Below, piece by piece: positions 6,724 through 16,007 of a DNA stretch of 23,439 bases (position 1 is the stretch's first letter; every line of letters begins with the position of its first letter). A model generated the notes under the pieces. It searched no databases and was not told where the DNA came from. It saw only the letters and a list, made by a program, of their open reading frames with translations. Origin of the DNA: a virus; IMG/VR virus record IMGVR_UViG_3300021087_000082, positions 1 to 23,439 of that record; one strand, written 5' to 3'. A program made the position numbers and the translations under genes.

Positions 6724-7953
6724 CTAGAATTTAATTAAGTACATCATGTAAACGTTTCGTGGTCTTGTTTCTGCACCTTCACCAGTAGAACCTAGTGTCA
6801 ATGTGTTCATGTTGATGTTTCCGCGTTGAGAGCCGCCAGTATCACTTAAACCTGGAGCACCTTCTGTTTGAAACAACTTATCAGGCATTGTGTGTGTATG
6901 AGATTCAAGTGCATCTGCTTGTGTCGTACCAATACGGTCACCAGTAACACCATCGCCTCTATCAAGTCGTGAGCCCGAGTCTGGGTCATTAGTAGCACCA
7001 TGGTCCCAACCACGAATAAATTCACCACGTAAATCTGGTAAATTAAATGTCGTAGAACCATCACCATTTCCAAAGTCATCAGAAATAATAGCAAATAATG
7101 CTGAGAACGTTGTTCTGTTTATAGCCGCACCATTACATTCCAAATAACCAGAAGGAACAGTATTAGCAGTATATGCAACAATCGAACCAGTTAGGCCACT
7201 TCCTACATTTCCCCAATCTGAACCATCGTGAATTTCTGTACTACTAGTTTCATCATTATAACGTAAAAATCCTTTATCTGGGTCACCAGGTCTTAATGCT
7301 GTATTACCAACAGGAACTCTCATATAAGTATTACCAGTAACTCTTAAAGTATTAATACCAACATTGGCACCCATTGCATGTGTTGTTACAACAGCAGATG
7401 CTAAGTCCGTATTAGCTGAAACGCCACCAACCGCTATCTTACCAGCAGTTACAGCATCACTTGTTAATTGTCCTGGTCCAACACTACTTGAACCCAAATG
7501 TTCCATACCAACAACACTATCTGCTATCTGGAGATTAGCTGAAACGCCACCAGTACCTATCTTGCCAGCAGATACAGCACCGCTTGCTATTTCACCAGCA
7601 GTTACAGCACCTGTTGCAATTTCAGCAGTACCAACAATCGAGTCAGATAATTGGGTATTTGATGTTACAGGTACGTTTGTTAAACTTGCACCCGAACCAC
7701 TATAACTATCTGCCGTTACACTAGCAGTAAATTTTGCATTAGAAGTACATAATAATGAACCACCTTTAATATCAGTATTGGCCGCAGTTATAACTGCGTT
7801 AGCACCAATTACTGATAATGTACCAGAAGTTACTGCATTAGCACTAATACTATTAACGGAAGGCACAATAGTATTAATCAGATTAGCACTCTGATTAGTA
7901 ATTGTTAACCACGTTTGAAACGTATCAGTTAATGCAACGTTTGCTAATGCCAT
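6724..7953 (-). CDS. Short tail fibre-like protein with phage tail collar domain
   Basis: A 409-residue protein. The N-terminal third is Ser/Thr/Asn/Ala-rich. Residues about 100-195 carry tandem repeats of the form AEIATGAVTAGEIASGAVSA, probably a beta-structured shaft. The collar domain lies at about 260-320 (VPSGYLECNGAAINRTTFSA, then FNLPDLRGEFIRGWDHG). A His-rich ESHTHTMP follows at about 348, and the protein ends ETRPRNVYMMYLIKF, the standard end of collar fibres. T4 gp12, the short tail fibre, is the best-known relative by domain; its HxH motif binds metal in the trimer. A host-binding role is inferred. Strong AGAGGA ribosome binding site; the start overlaps the stop of the preceding gene by one base (TAATG). 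Confidence 0.88.
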   Translation of the reverse strand: MALANVALTDTFQTWLTITNQSANLINTIVPSVNSISANAVTSGTLSVIGANAVITAANTDIKGGSLLCTSNAKFTASVTADSYSGSGASLTNVPVTSNTQLSDSIVGTAEIATGAVTAGEIASGAVSAGKIGTGGVSANLQIADSVVGMEHLGSSSVGPGQLTSDAVTAGKIAVGGVSANTDLASAVVTTHAMGANVGINTLRVTGNTYMRVPVGNTALRPGDPDKGFLRYNDETSSTEIHDGSDWGNVGSGLTGSIVAYTANTVPSGYLECNGAAINRTTFSALFAIISDDFGNGDGSTTFNLPDLRGEFIRGWDHGATNDPDSGSRLDRGDGVTGDRIGTTQADALESHTHTMPDKLFQTEGAPGLSDTGGSQRGNINMNTLTLGSTGEGAETRPRNVYMMYLIKF

Positions 7954-8192
7954 TAATCAGTCCTCTTTATTAAATTTTTAAGTAAATCTTTAATTTCTGA
8001 AACATCACTTTTTATATTATCAATTTCGTTTTCCATTCTTTCTTCTTTCTCTAATTGTTTAATTCTATTATTTCTTGCCATTTTATAACTTTTTAATGCA
8101 TTGTTATCAACGTTTAAAATAGCACCATTTCTCTCATCTCGTACTAAATTTTCTTTACCAGTTACTTTTGCATAATATTCTAAATCTTCCAT
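7953..8192 (-). CDS. Small coiled-coil protein, function unknown
   Basis: A 79-residue charged protein. Residues 1-35 (EYYAKVTGKENLVRDERNGA, then ILNVDNNAL) form a short conserved-looking head; residues about 36-79 are a heptad-rich helix (RIKQLEKEERMENEIDNIKS, then DVSEIKDLLKNLI) suited to a coiled coil. Proteins of this build are common between structural genes of T4-like marine phages, but I know no assigned function. It begins 4 bases after the stop of the 2061-residue gene, has no clear ribosome binding site of its own, and overlaps the next start by one base, so it is probably translated by coupling. Confidence 0.7.
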   Translation of the reverse strand: MEDLEYYAKVTGKENLVRDERNGAILNVDNNALKSYKMARNNRIKQLEKEERMENEIDNIKSDVSEIKDLLKNLIKRTD

Positions 8193-8196
8193 GATA

Positions 8197-11100
8197 CTAA
8201 ATCTGCAATGCTATTGCACGTAAATCTTTAACTCTAGGAATACTAGCTGGTGTAGTAGATGTTAATACTATCTTAATCTGATAAAACTTAAATCCAGTAA
8301 ATGTTATTCCTGAACTATTCGTGTACTGTACTTGGTCACTACTTCCTGTTTTATTTGCATCAGGAATAGTAAATTCAAATTCTCTCATATCGTCCCTTTG
8401 CTTAGAGTCAGAAACTTCCGATGCAGAAGTTACTTGTGTCATTTCTACCCAAGAACATTTTGCAAGCGTATCATCATCTTCGTTATTTAATATTTTATAG
8501 AAAAGTGATACTCCTGCTGTTGAAGGTTTATATGCTGTAACGAATACTTTTAAATCTTCAGCATCTTGGCCATCTGCAAGTTCTACTTTTCTAGTAATAT
8601 ATCTTGCAAGAGAATTACCACCAGAAATACCATCTTCATCAGTAGTTGAATTATTAATTAAATTTTCTACACATAACAATGCCGCTCTATCATTATCTAT
8701 TGCAGGAGAATGTCGTTTATTATTAGCATTCTGTATAGTAACTTTAACCTCAGCAGATTTTTGTCCACTCAATCCTGAAGTTTCTTCTGTTAACCCATGT
8801 ACAAAACGTCTTGCATCAAAAGTACTATCTTCTCCATCAGCAACAGTAACATATGAACTATCTCTTGCAGAAGATGATGTTGCAAACTTGCCTGTAAATG
8901 TAGAAGTCGTATCTTGAAGAATCATGTTACTAAGTTGTGTATTAAATGTGTCCATTACAATACTATCTAATGATATAATTCTTGCAGTACCATTATTTGT
9001 TTGTCCTTTTATATATGTATTGGCCGCAAAAGTACCACTAGGTTCTGATAGATGTATAAATGTATTAGATTGTGTTGTTGCATCATACATATACGCTTTA
9101 CCAGAAGGTGTTGATTGACTGCTAATCACAGCAGTTGTAACTGATGGGCCACCACCAGCTAACATGACTGTTATAGTTTCACCATTGGTAAATTTAGTAG
9201 TGGTTACACCTTTAACTCTCATTGCTGTTCCAGAACTATGCGTAACTTCTCCATTAGCACCAGAAGTTCCACCAAGAACTGAAAGTCCTACGTTTGCACT
9301 TGTCGAGCCAGCGAGAACAAAAGTTGTTTCTCCATGAATTGTTTCGCCCATAGTAGACATTATTGTACCATTTTCTTCATCACATTGAAAATATTCTTTA
9401 TCTATATTCTTTAATATTACTGAGCCAGATTGAACTGTACCAAAATTAGCATAGTGCAATCTAAATTTCAAATCTTCTTCTTGAGCAGGTGACCACACTT
9501 TATCGTTTGATGATATGAATAAGTTACCATTATGTGGTTGAACTACTACTCTATTACCTGTTATCTTATCTGTTTGTCCTAATTTAGCTGTCCATAAAAT
9601 TGTATTAGGATTACCATTTGTAGGTTTAACTACAAAAGCATATTCCATGCCTGATTTTAAATATACTGGAGTTTCAAATACAGCAGGTGTTGGTGCAGTT
9701 CCGTCATCACTAGTATTAATATCCGCAGATGCTAGAACCATTCTACCAAAAGGTACTTGATTAGATGTAACAAGTCCACTTGATGGGTCTACTTCTCTAA
9801 TTTCAACAGCAGTACCTACCGTCTTATCTTTTCCTTGGAAGAATAAATCAATCTTAGTTAAATATACTCCAGTTGAGCCTGGTGCATCTTTACCAGCGTC
9901 CATGTTATCAACATAAAACGATTGTGCAATCGGGTCAAAATGACAATGACCCCACCAGCCTCCCCAACCATATCCATAACCACCATAGCCATAGCCGTAA
10001 CCCCAACCATATCCTCTACCATACGTAGATGAGGTACTTGTAGTTTTAGTTTCTGTTACACTATTAACTTTTAAGTTTACATTTCTTGTACTAAGAACTG
10101 TTCCTTGTTTAACTTGATTCATACCTTGAGCATGATATTGTGTTTCTGCCCAAGATGTTAATGATTCTTCACCGTTAGTAATACTATCGGTTAATTTTAA
10201 TGCTTTACTACCAACTCTAAATTTTCTTTTAGCACTATTTGGCAGTCTAAAAGTAGCAAACATATTGCCTGTAGTATCTGAAATTAATTGTGAGGACTCG
10301 CTTGCAGTATTTGAGAATGATGAATTACAAGGTGTCATAAACTCATTAATATCTTCACCATCAAAGAATGCAAAGAATTTAGCATCTGGTTTAAGTCCAG
10401 TAGCAGTAACTTGAATTACACGAGACCTCATAAAAGGTGTTAAACTCGTATCTCTTACTGATTCTCCTAAATCAACATCAGTTTTATATGGCTTACCAAC
10501 ATTTAATTGAGTACCACTTCGGGTTTCTCTCTTAGATGTCGTAACTGTAGTATGACCACGCCAATGAGTACCATAATTCCAACCATAACCCCAAGACCAA
10601 CCACTATGCTTTCGTGTAGTCTTTTGACTTCCTGGTATCGTACTCCAACTTCCCCATTGAGTACCCCATGCATTAGCTAATTGTTCCCATGCTTGAGTAT
10701 TCATATCTAATTCTACATTAACCTGTGGTTTAGTTGTAGTATCAACCCAATAATCAGTATCTGGATTTAATATAATATCTCCAACCCATGCAAAAGCTGA
10801 ACCAGATGCGTTTCTTACGTTTGTAGCAAAAGGCATTTCTTGTACCAAATCATGTGTATATGGTAGTGTAACTAATTTACCATCACTTGGTAATGTTGCT
10901 GTAGCGTATGTTGAAGTTGCCGCAGAACTACTACCAACAACGTTAGCACCACCAGCAGTAAATGCTGTACTGCCAACCTGTTCAACATACAAGAATGTGC
11001 CTACTTGATATGTAACTTTACCAGTTGCAGAACCTGAAGTAACTGTTTCGTTATTACTAAACGCGGCAGATGAAGAACCTAATGTTAATCTAACATCTTT

Positions 11101-14100
11101 CGCGGCTTTAACAACGTTACTTGAGTTTGCACTATTCATTTGTAATTGAACATCATTCAATCTAAATGAAGGCCTTAATTCTTGTGCCTCTATATCCATA
11201 GCAATAGTATAATCATTATCTCTTACATCACCGACTGAGTGTCCAACAAAATTATCTACAAGTATACCATTTTTAAATCTATTATTTCCAGATGCATCAC
11301 TAAGTACTAATTGCTCTGCACTACTTTCTAATAATGAAAGTGATGTATAATATTCAAGATTATCAATTCTATCTTTTAATACGCCAATGTCTCTCATTGT
11401 ATAACGCATTATTCTTTGTGGTGATACTTTAGTACCGAGTTCAGGTCTTCCTAATTCAATAGCATTAATTTTAGGTAAAGAAGGAAAAGGTGGAATACTT
11501 ATCAGACCAATAGTCATTGCATCGCCACGAGGTTGTGGTTCTTTTGGTCGTATAAAATCTGCCGCACCCTTTACAACTTCAAACTGTCCTTCATCACTAC
11601 AAACAACCCTATCTATTCTTCCCATAAAAAATTCTATATCAGTAGTAAGAGATTCATTTGGTGGCATAAAATGTAATCCACCAGATGGTTCTACAAGTGC
11701 TACGGAAACTGCAGGATTTCTTGAAATATTTGTAAGTGTTGTTACACTATTTGCAGTATCAGTAATTCTAGGTCTTAAATCTAAAACGCCTCGTAAGTCA
11801 AATTCATTACCAGTTATTGGTGATGTATACAAAGGAATATCTTTAGTTTGAATAGCATTATTATTTGCACTATCAACATCATCAATAGGATAAGAATCAA
11901 CAGAAAAATATCCAACACCTTGAGAAGTATCATGTGTAAAATAATCCAACTTAACAAGATACACATTACCATTCGCAACAGAATGAGAAGAAGATGACTT
12001 CTTTGCAAGTTTTGCATGATTGTAATAATTATCTGTACCACCATCATCTAATTCAAAATGACTAGTAACATCTGTGCCACCTGAAGTTGAACTAAAGAAA
12101 GCATTGCCAGTTGAAAGTCTTACTTCTTTAAGTTTAAAACCATCAGATAATCCTAATGGCCATGGACCAACTGTATTTCCTAAGGCGGCAGATGCATGTG
12201 CGGCAGATACATTAATTTCTACATATCTATCTTTATTAATTGTTTTGGCTGCCTCTTGTCCATCAATTTTATTAAGTTCACAAAAAACTTGAGCGGCACA
12301 AGTACCGCCAAGAGTTTCTTGAATGTCAAAACTTGTAGATGTTGTAGAACCAACTGTAATAGTTCTTGCACCATCAAGACCAACACCAGACATATTTAAC
12401 ATTTGACCATTTAGTAATGCTTTAGTTGAATTCTTGCCTGATGTTGTTGCATTATGATTTTCTGTTAGTACTAAAGATGTAGCACTGGCAATAGAATTAA
12501 CAGTAACTACATTAGCATAACCTTCAATCTTTAATGTATCGCCTTTATTTAATTGAGTATCAAATGCTGTACCAGAACCCGTTACAGTAGGACTAGCATT
12601 AGTTGTTGACAATGTTCCTGTAATATTAGATGATGTATTTGCATTGCCGTTTAATACAACGTGCATATTTGCTCTTTTCTGACTAGAGTTTAATGCACCT
12701 GCGGTAAATGGATATTGTTCACTAGATGCACCAGTAGCAAGAGTAAATGTTCCGTCTGCGGCAATAGTAACATCAAATACTTTCTGAAATTTATAATCTG
12801 CAACCACAGCACCAGCAGGACTTCTTAATCTCTTAGTAAAAAGATTTGTTAAAGGATAAAGTGCTTTGTTAAAACCACTATCTGTTAATTTTGTTACACC
12901 GCTTGTTTGTACAACGTCTGCATGTGCTTTACTAGTACCATCATTGAAATATATTGCCTGAGTATCTTGAAAAGTATTTGCTGTCATTTTTATATCATAG
13001 AGATATAAATCAAACTTACAGCTTGGGTCACCTTTATCACCCGTATTATATTCTAATGCTCTTACTCTTGCTGTACCAATTTGTGTTCCAACAGGAGAAG
13101 TAGCGCCTAATGTATTATTAGATATTGCTCTTTGTGCAGTATCAAAAAGTTTTACCTCATCTTGGCCATTTATGTCCCAGTTGCCACAAACTTCAGTTGC
13201 AGAAACATAGTTACCATAATTAGCCGCTACACTATAATCTGATATTGCATGAGCATCATTTCCTTTTTCTATTTCAATATTTCTACTATGAATAGTATCT
13301 ATTTCAAAACCTTTTACATATGCTTTACCAGGTGATATATCAATAGATAACTGATTAGTATTACCACCATTAGCTAATGTTTTTAATCCCTGATTACTTT
13401 CGTTATCAAGATGTTCTCTTACAGATATTTCAAGACCATTTACAATATAATCTCCTGATTCATCATAAGTACGTCTTGCAATATAATCATTAATTTTCGC
13501 ATAAGCTGGTTTATCAGATTTAAATTCAGGTGCACCATTCTTAATTCTTAACAATTCAATAAATTTAGTATCTTCCTGAGAATTAACTGTTCTTGAAACA
13601 AGATTAGCAGTTAATTTTAATCTATCAGCACCTGGAGCCGCATAGTTATATGAACCTTGTGCAGGGTCTAATAAAGTAGCATCTCCACCAGATGAAACAA
13701 TTTCTTCTATAATATCATAACCAATTTTTATAGTAGTATTAGCCGAATATCTACCAACGATTAATGATTGTTTATCTGTTCGTATGAAATGGTCTTTTGC
13801 AAATATAATACCTTCATCATACGTTACACGTAATCCTGTATTAGCAACAACTGATGTAGTACCAGTTAAAACATTAGCTGTTGCGGACGCGGGTGATATT
13901 GTATTAGAAACTAATTTTTCAGCACTTAAAAATGACCTTGTACTATTGTTAGAACCTGCAGATGTATACTTAATGTATAATGTTTTTGTATCTGGGTCAG
14001 ATGCCTCAGAGCCAGTTAAACTATCTATAACGTGAGCCTTAACACCTGAAGTTTGACCTGTTAATGTTGAACCTTTAAATACTGTAACATCAACACCTTC

Positions 14101-14382
14101 ACCAGTAGAGTCATTGTCTCTTATTTTAACATATGAAATATCTGATTCGTAAACTAACTCACAACCACGTACAACACTACCTTCTTTAAAAATATGTTCA
14201 CCAAATCTATCAATTTGATTCTGAAGTATAGTTTGTAATTGAGTTAATTCACGTGCCTGAACAGCAAATCCTGGTCTGAATAATAATCTATGAAAGTTTT
14301 GACCTTCATTAAAATCGTCATAATATGGGTCGATATTAAGATTAGTTGCCAGTGATTGAGTATTGGCTAAAATTGTTGCCAT
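8197..14382 (-). CDS. Giant DUF4815-type baseplate/tail structural protein
   Basis: A 2061-residue protein directly after gp8, where T4 has genes 9, 10 and 11. The N-terminal 65 residues (NIDPYYDDFNEGQNFHRLLF, then PGFAVQARELTQLQTILQNQ and FKEGSVV) match the start of DUF4815 family proteins of marine T4-like phages. Two Tyr/Trp/Gly-rich clusters lie at about 1261-1277 and 1452-1478, the second followed by HFDPIAQSFYVDN. Residues about 1684-1757 form a module shared with the gp7-like protein. Many GTSGAT-type beta segments are spread through it. It probably forms the peripheral baseplate or fibre-attachment part of the virion; no enzyme motif is visible. AAAGGA precedes ATG at a good distance. 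The function is inferred from position and family. Confidence 0.8.
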   Translation of the reverse strand: MATILANTQSLATNLNIDPYYDDFNEGQNFHRLLFRPGFAVQARELTQLQTILQNQIDRFGEHIFKEGSVVRGCELVYESDISYVKIRDNDSTGEGVDVTVFKGSTLTGQTSGVKAHVIDSLTGSEASDPDTKTLYIKYTSAGSNNSTRSFLSAEKLVSNTISPASATANVLTGTTSVVANTGLRVTYDEGIIFAKDHFIRTDKQSLIVGRYSANTTIKIGYDIIEEIVSSGGDATLLDPAQGSYNYAAPGADRLKLTANLVSRTVNSQEDTKFIELLRIKNGAPEFKSDKPAYAKINDYIARRTYDESGDYIVNGLEISVREHLDNESNQGLKTLANGGNTNQLSIDISPGKAYVKGFEIDTIHSRNIEIEKGNDAHAISDYSVAANYGNYVSATEVCGNWDINGQDEVKLFDTAQRAISNNTLGATSPVGTQIGTARVRALEYNTGDKGDPSCKFDLYLYDIKMTANTFQDTQAIYFNDGTSKAHADVVQTSGVTKLTDSGFNKALYPLTNLFTKRLRSPAGAVVADYKFQKVFDVTIAADGTFTLATGASSEQYPFTAGALNSSQKRANMHVVLNGNANTSSNITGTLSTTNASPTVTGSGTAFDTQLNKGDTLKIEGYANVVTVNSIASATSLVLTENHNATTSGKNSTKALLNGQMLNMSGVGLDGARTITVGSTTSTSFDIQETLGGTCAAQVFCELNKIDGQEAAKTINKDRYVEINVSAAHASAALGNTVGPWPLGLSDGFKLKEVRLSTGNAFFSSTSGGTDVTSHFELDDGGTDNYYNHAKLAKKSSSSHSVANGNVYLVKLDYFTHDTSQGVGYFSVDSYPIDDVDSANNNAIQTKDIPLYTSPITGNEFDLRGVLDLRPRITDTANSVTTLTNISRNPAVSVALVEPSGGLHFMPPNESLTTDIEFFMGRIDRVVCSDEGQFEVVKGAADFIRPKEPQPRGDAMTIGLISIPPFPSLPKINAIELGRPELGTKVSPQRIMRYTMRDIGVLKDRIDNLEYYTSLSLLESSAEQLVLSDASGNNRFKNGILVDNFVGHSVGDVRDNDYTIAMDIEAQELRPSFRLNDVQLQMNSANSSNVVKAAKDVRLTLGSSSAAFSNNETVTSGSATGKVTYQVGTFLYVEQVGSTAFTAGGANVVGSSSAATSTYATATLPSDGKLVTLPYTHDLVQEMPFATNVRNASGSAFAWVGDIILNPDTDYWVDTTTKPQVNVELDMNTQAWEQLANAWGTQWGSWSTIPGSQKTTRKHSGWSWGYGWNYGTHWRGHTTVTTSKRETRSGTQLNVGKPYKTDVDLGESVRDTSLTPFMRSRVIQVTATGLKPDAKFFAFFDGEDINEFMTPCNSSFSNTASESSQLISDTTGNMFATFRLPNSAKRKFRVGSKALKLTDSITNGEESLTSWAETQYHAQGMNQVKQGTVLSTRNVNLKVNSVTETKTTSTSSTYGRGYGWGYGYGYGGYGYGWGGWWGHCHFDPIAQSFYVDNMDAGKDAPGSTGVYLTKIDLFFQGKDKTVGTAVEIREVDPSSGLVTSNQVPFGRMVLASADINTSDDGTAPTPAVFETPVYLKSGMEYAFVVKPTNGNPNTILWTAKLGQTDKITGNRVVVQPHNGNLFISSNDKVWSPAQEEDLKFRLHYANFGTVQSGSVILKNIDKEYFQCDEENGTIMSTMGETIHGETTFVLAGSTSANVGLSVLGGTSGANGEVTHSSGTAMRVKGVTTTKFTNGETITVMLAGGGPSVTTAVISSQSTPSGKAYMYDATTQSNTFIHLSEPSGTFAANTYIKGQTNNGTARIISLDSIVMDTFNTQLSNMILQDTTSTFTGKFATSSSARDSSYVTVADGEDSTFDARRFVHGLTEETSGLSGQKSAEVKVTIQNANNKRHSPAIDNDRAALLCVENLINNSTTDEDGISGGNSLARYITRKVELADGQDAEDLKVFVTAYKPSTAGVSLFYKILNNEDDDTLAKCSWVEMTQVTSASEVSDSKQRDDMREFEFTIPDANKTGSSDQVQYTNSSGITFTGFKFYQIKIVLTSTTPASIPRVKDLRAIALQI
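9112..9334 (-). repeat. Shared module, copy A (in the DUF4815-type gene)
   Basis: A 223-base stretch similar at DNA level to 16223-16442. The minus strand codes for a segment from TTFVLAGSTSANVGLSVLG to ETITVMLAGGGPSVTTAVIS. Against copy B about 53 of 72 residues agree, with one codon missing in B. The ends nearest 9112 and 9334 are the best preserved. Confidence 0.9.
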
Positions 14383-14398
14383 TAATAAATTCCTTTAA

Positions 14399-15970
14399 TT
14401 AAAATTTTACTACAAGTTTAATATCTTCAATTTGGTCGCTGGCTCTTGATACAGCACTCCTATTTTCGATATACAATAGTTCCCCGTCATAATTCGTTAA
14501 ACTTCCTTCAGCTTGACTTCCTAGCGTTGCTGTAAGACCACTACTTCCACCTGTTAGTGTTTCTGAATTTGTATATGATGCATTAGCACCGAGATTAGAA
14601 ACTCTAAGTGTACCAGTAGTGTTAGCTGAATTAGTATTAGAAAAACTAACTACTCGTCCAGTAGCCGCAGAAGTGCCTCCCGTGATTACTTCATCAACAG
14701 TATATCTACCAGAACCACTCACAGAAGTAAGTGATAATTGTACAGTCTGGTCGTATGATGCACTATTTGCTTGACCACCGTTTGCAGATAATGTTGGATT
14801 CTTTAATATTCCAACTTCACGAAAATCGTTTACAGTTGGAAATGTATCACCTTCTGAACCTGATAATTGAACATTCATAATAATATTATGTGCAGATAAT
14901 TCTTTTACTGCATCATATCCATGTCCGCCAGGTGGTGCTATATATGCCTCTGCTGTTGCACCTGAACCATGTGAACTATTTGCAGTAAGTGTTACGAATG
15001 CTTGAGAATAATTTGCTCCTTCATTAATCATACTAACATAATTAACGGCACCAGATGCTACGTTTGCAAATGCTGTTGCAGTAGTCGTACCATCACCCTT
15101 TACTGTTACTAGTGGTGCTAAAACATATGTTGAAGTTCCATCGGGCGTGGGAGAAAATCCACTCGCTAATGTTACTGTTTTTGAAGAACCAACATAATCA
15201 ACAATCTTTAGAGCGGCCTGGCCTGAACCAGTACCACCTGAAATATATAATGCTGAATCATTATAGATATTATCTGTTGCTGATGCGCCAGATGCAAGTA
15301 CCACAATACTTGAACTTGTTACCGAGGCTAATGTGCCTACGTGTGTTTCATAACTTGAACCACCAGAAGTAATATCAATAATATTTACAGTACCATTCGC
15401 TGCCGCCTCTTGTACAGGCCATTGCGTTGAGCCATTATTTGCAGATAATGTTTGTACAGGTATATAAGAAGTTGTTTGAAACTTTAACGCATCTGCCGCT
15501 GTAATATTATACATATATTTCCAATGATAACCATCAGCAGTTACTAAAGTACTTGTTGCAGTACCAGTTGGTTCAACAGTAGATACGGCATCTTTATTAT
15601 TGAATAAACACTTATATACATTAAAGTCATCTGTCATCACATAATAAGTATTTGAACTCGCAGGAGTATCATAGAGAGATGTATCTGAACTATTAAATTC
15701 GCGATAACGTTTACCAGTTTCCCAGTCATAACGGGCTATTGAATATGATACATCACCTGCTTGAATACGTTTTGCCGCCAACATTGTTCTCCAATAATCA
15801 AAATCAGTTGACTCAACTGAATCTGTTGGAGTTGGTGGTGAACCTTCACTTGGCCAAGGTCTAACTCGTCCAATGAAAAGATATAATCTATCGTTTGCGG
15901 CCTCGTCAAACATTTCTTTGAATTGACTCGCATTATGAATTCTGAATTTGCGTGTTACTATTCCTGGCAT
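14399..15970 (-). CDS. gp8: Baseplate wedge protein gp8
   Basis: Part of the baseplate wedge; T4 gp8 binds gp6, gp7 and gp10 in the assembled wedge. Direct matches to T4 gp8: IVTRKFR near residue 4 (T4 IVTSKFR), LFIGRVRPWPSEG near 31 (T4 ITFGRSEPWS), PPTPTDSV (T4 PPYPTDSV), ARYDWETGKRY (T4 RRDWGDTRY), DGYHWKYMYNI (T4 DGYVWEYLFEI) and the end GELLYIENRSAV...DQIEDIKLVVKF (T4 GEMIYMENRPPI...DQTEEINILFTF). At 523 residues it is about 190 longer than T4 gp8; the extra part lies in the second half and contains GGTSAATGRV- and GGSSGLTATL-type beta modules. It stands 63 bases behind the gp7-like gene with two late-promoter sequences in the gap, and a GAGAG ribosome binding site. Confidence 0.93.
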   Translation of the reverse strand: MPGIVTRKFRIHNASQFKEMFDEAANDRLYLFIGRVRPWPSEGSPPTPTDSVESTDFDYWRTMLAAKRIQAGDVSYSIARYDWETGKRYREFNSSDTSLYDTPASSNTYYVMTDDFNVYKCLFNNKDAVSTVEPTGTATSTLVTADGYHWKYMYNITAADALKFQTTSYIPVQTLSANNGSTQWPVQEAAANGTVNIIDITSGGSSYETHVGTLASVTSSSIVVLASGASATDNIYNDSALYISGGTGSGQAALKIVDYVGSSKTVTLASGFSPTPDGTSTYVLAPLVTVKGDGTTTATAFANVASGAVNYVSMINEGANYSQAFVTLTANSSHGSGATAEAYIAPPGGHGYDAVKELSAHNIIMNVQLSGSEGDTFPTVNDFREVGILKNPTLSANGGQANSASYDQTVQLSLTSVSGSGRYTVDEVITGGTSAATGRVVSFSNTNSANTTGTLRVSNLGANASYTNSETLTGGSSGLTATLGSQAEGSLTNYDGELLYIENRSAVSRASDQIEDIKLVVKF

Positions 15971-15995
15971 CTCTCAAGTCCTAAGTTTATGTGAT

Positions 15996-16003
15996 TATTT
16001 ATA
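15996..16003 (-). promoter_or_regulatory. Late promoter (TATAAATA), proximal of a tandem pair
   Basis: An exact minus-strand match to the T4 late octamer, 26 bases before the gp8 ATG, in the longest gap of the window. The second copy lies 12 bases further upstream. Confidence 0.75.
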
Positions 16004-16007
16004 CTCT

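Noticed and set aside
13784-14035. Plus-strand frames of 60-115 codons opposite the structural genes (for example here, 5163-5471, 5976-6320, 7364-7705)
   Set aside because: All lie opposite clear minus-strand genes, show no recognisable domains or ribosome binding sites, and have hydrophobic composition typical of antisense frames.
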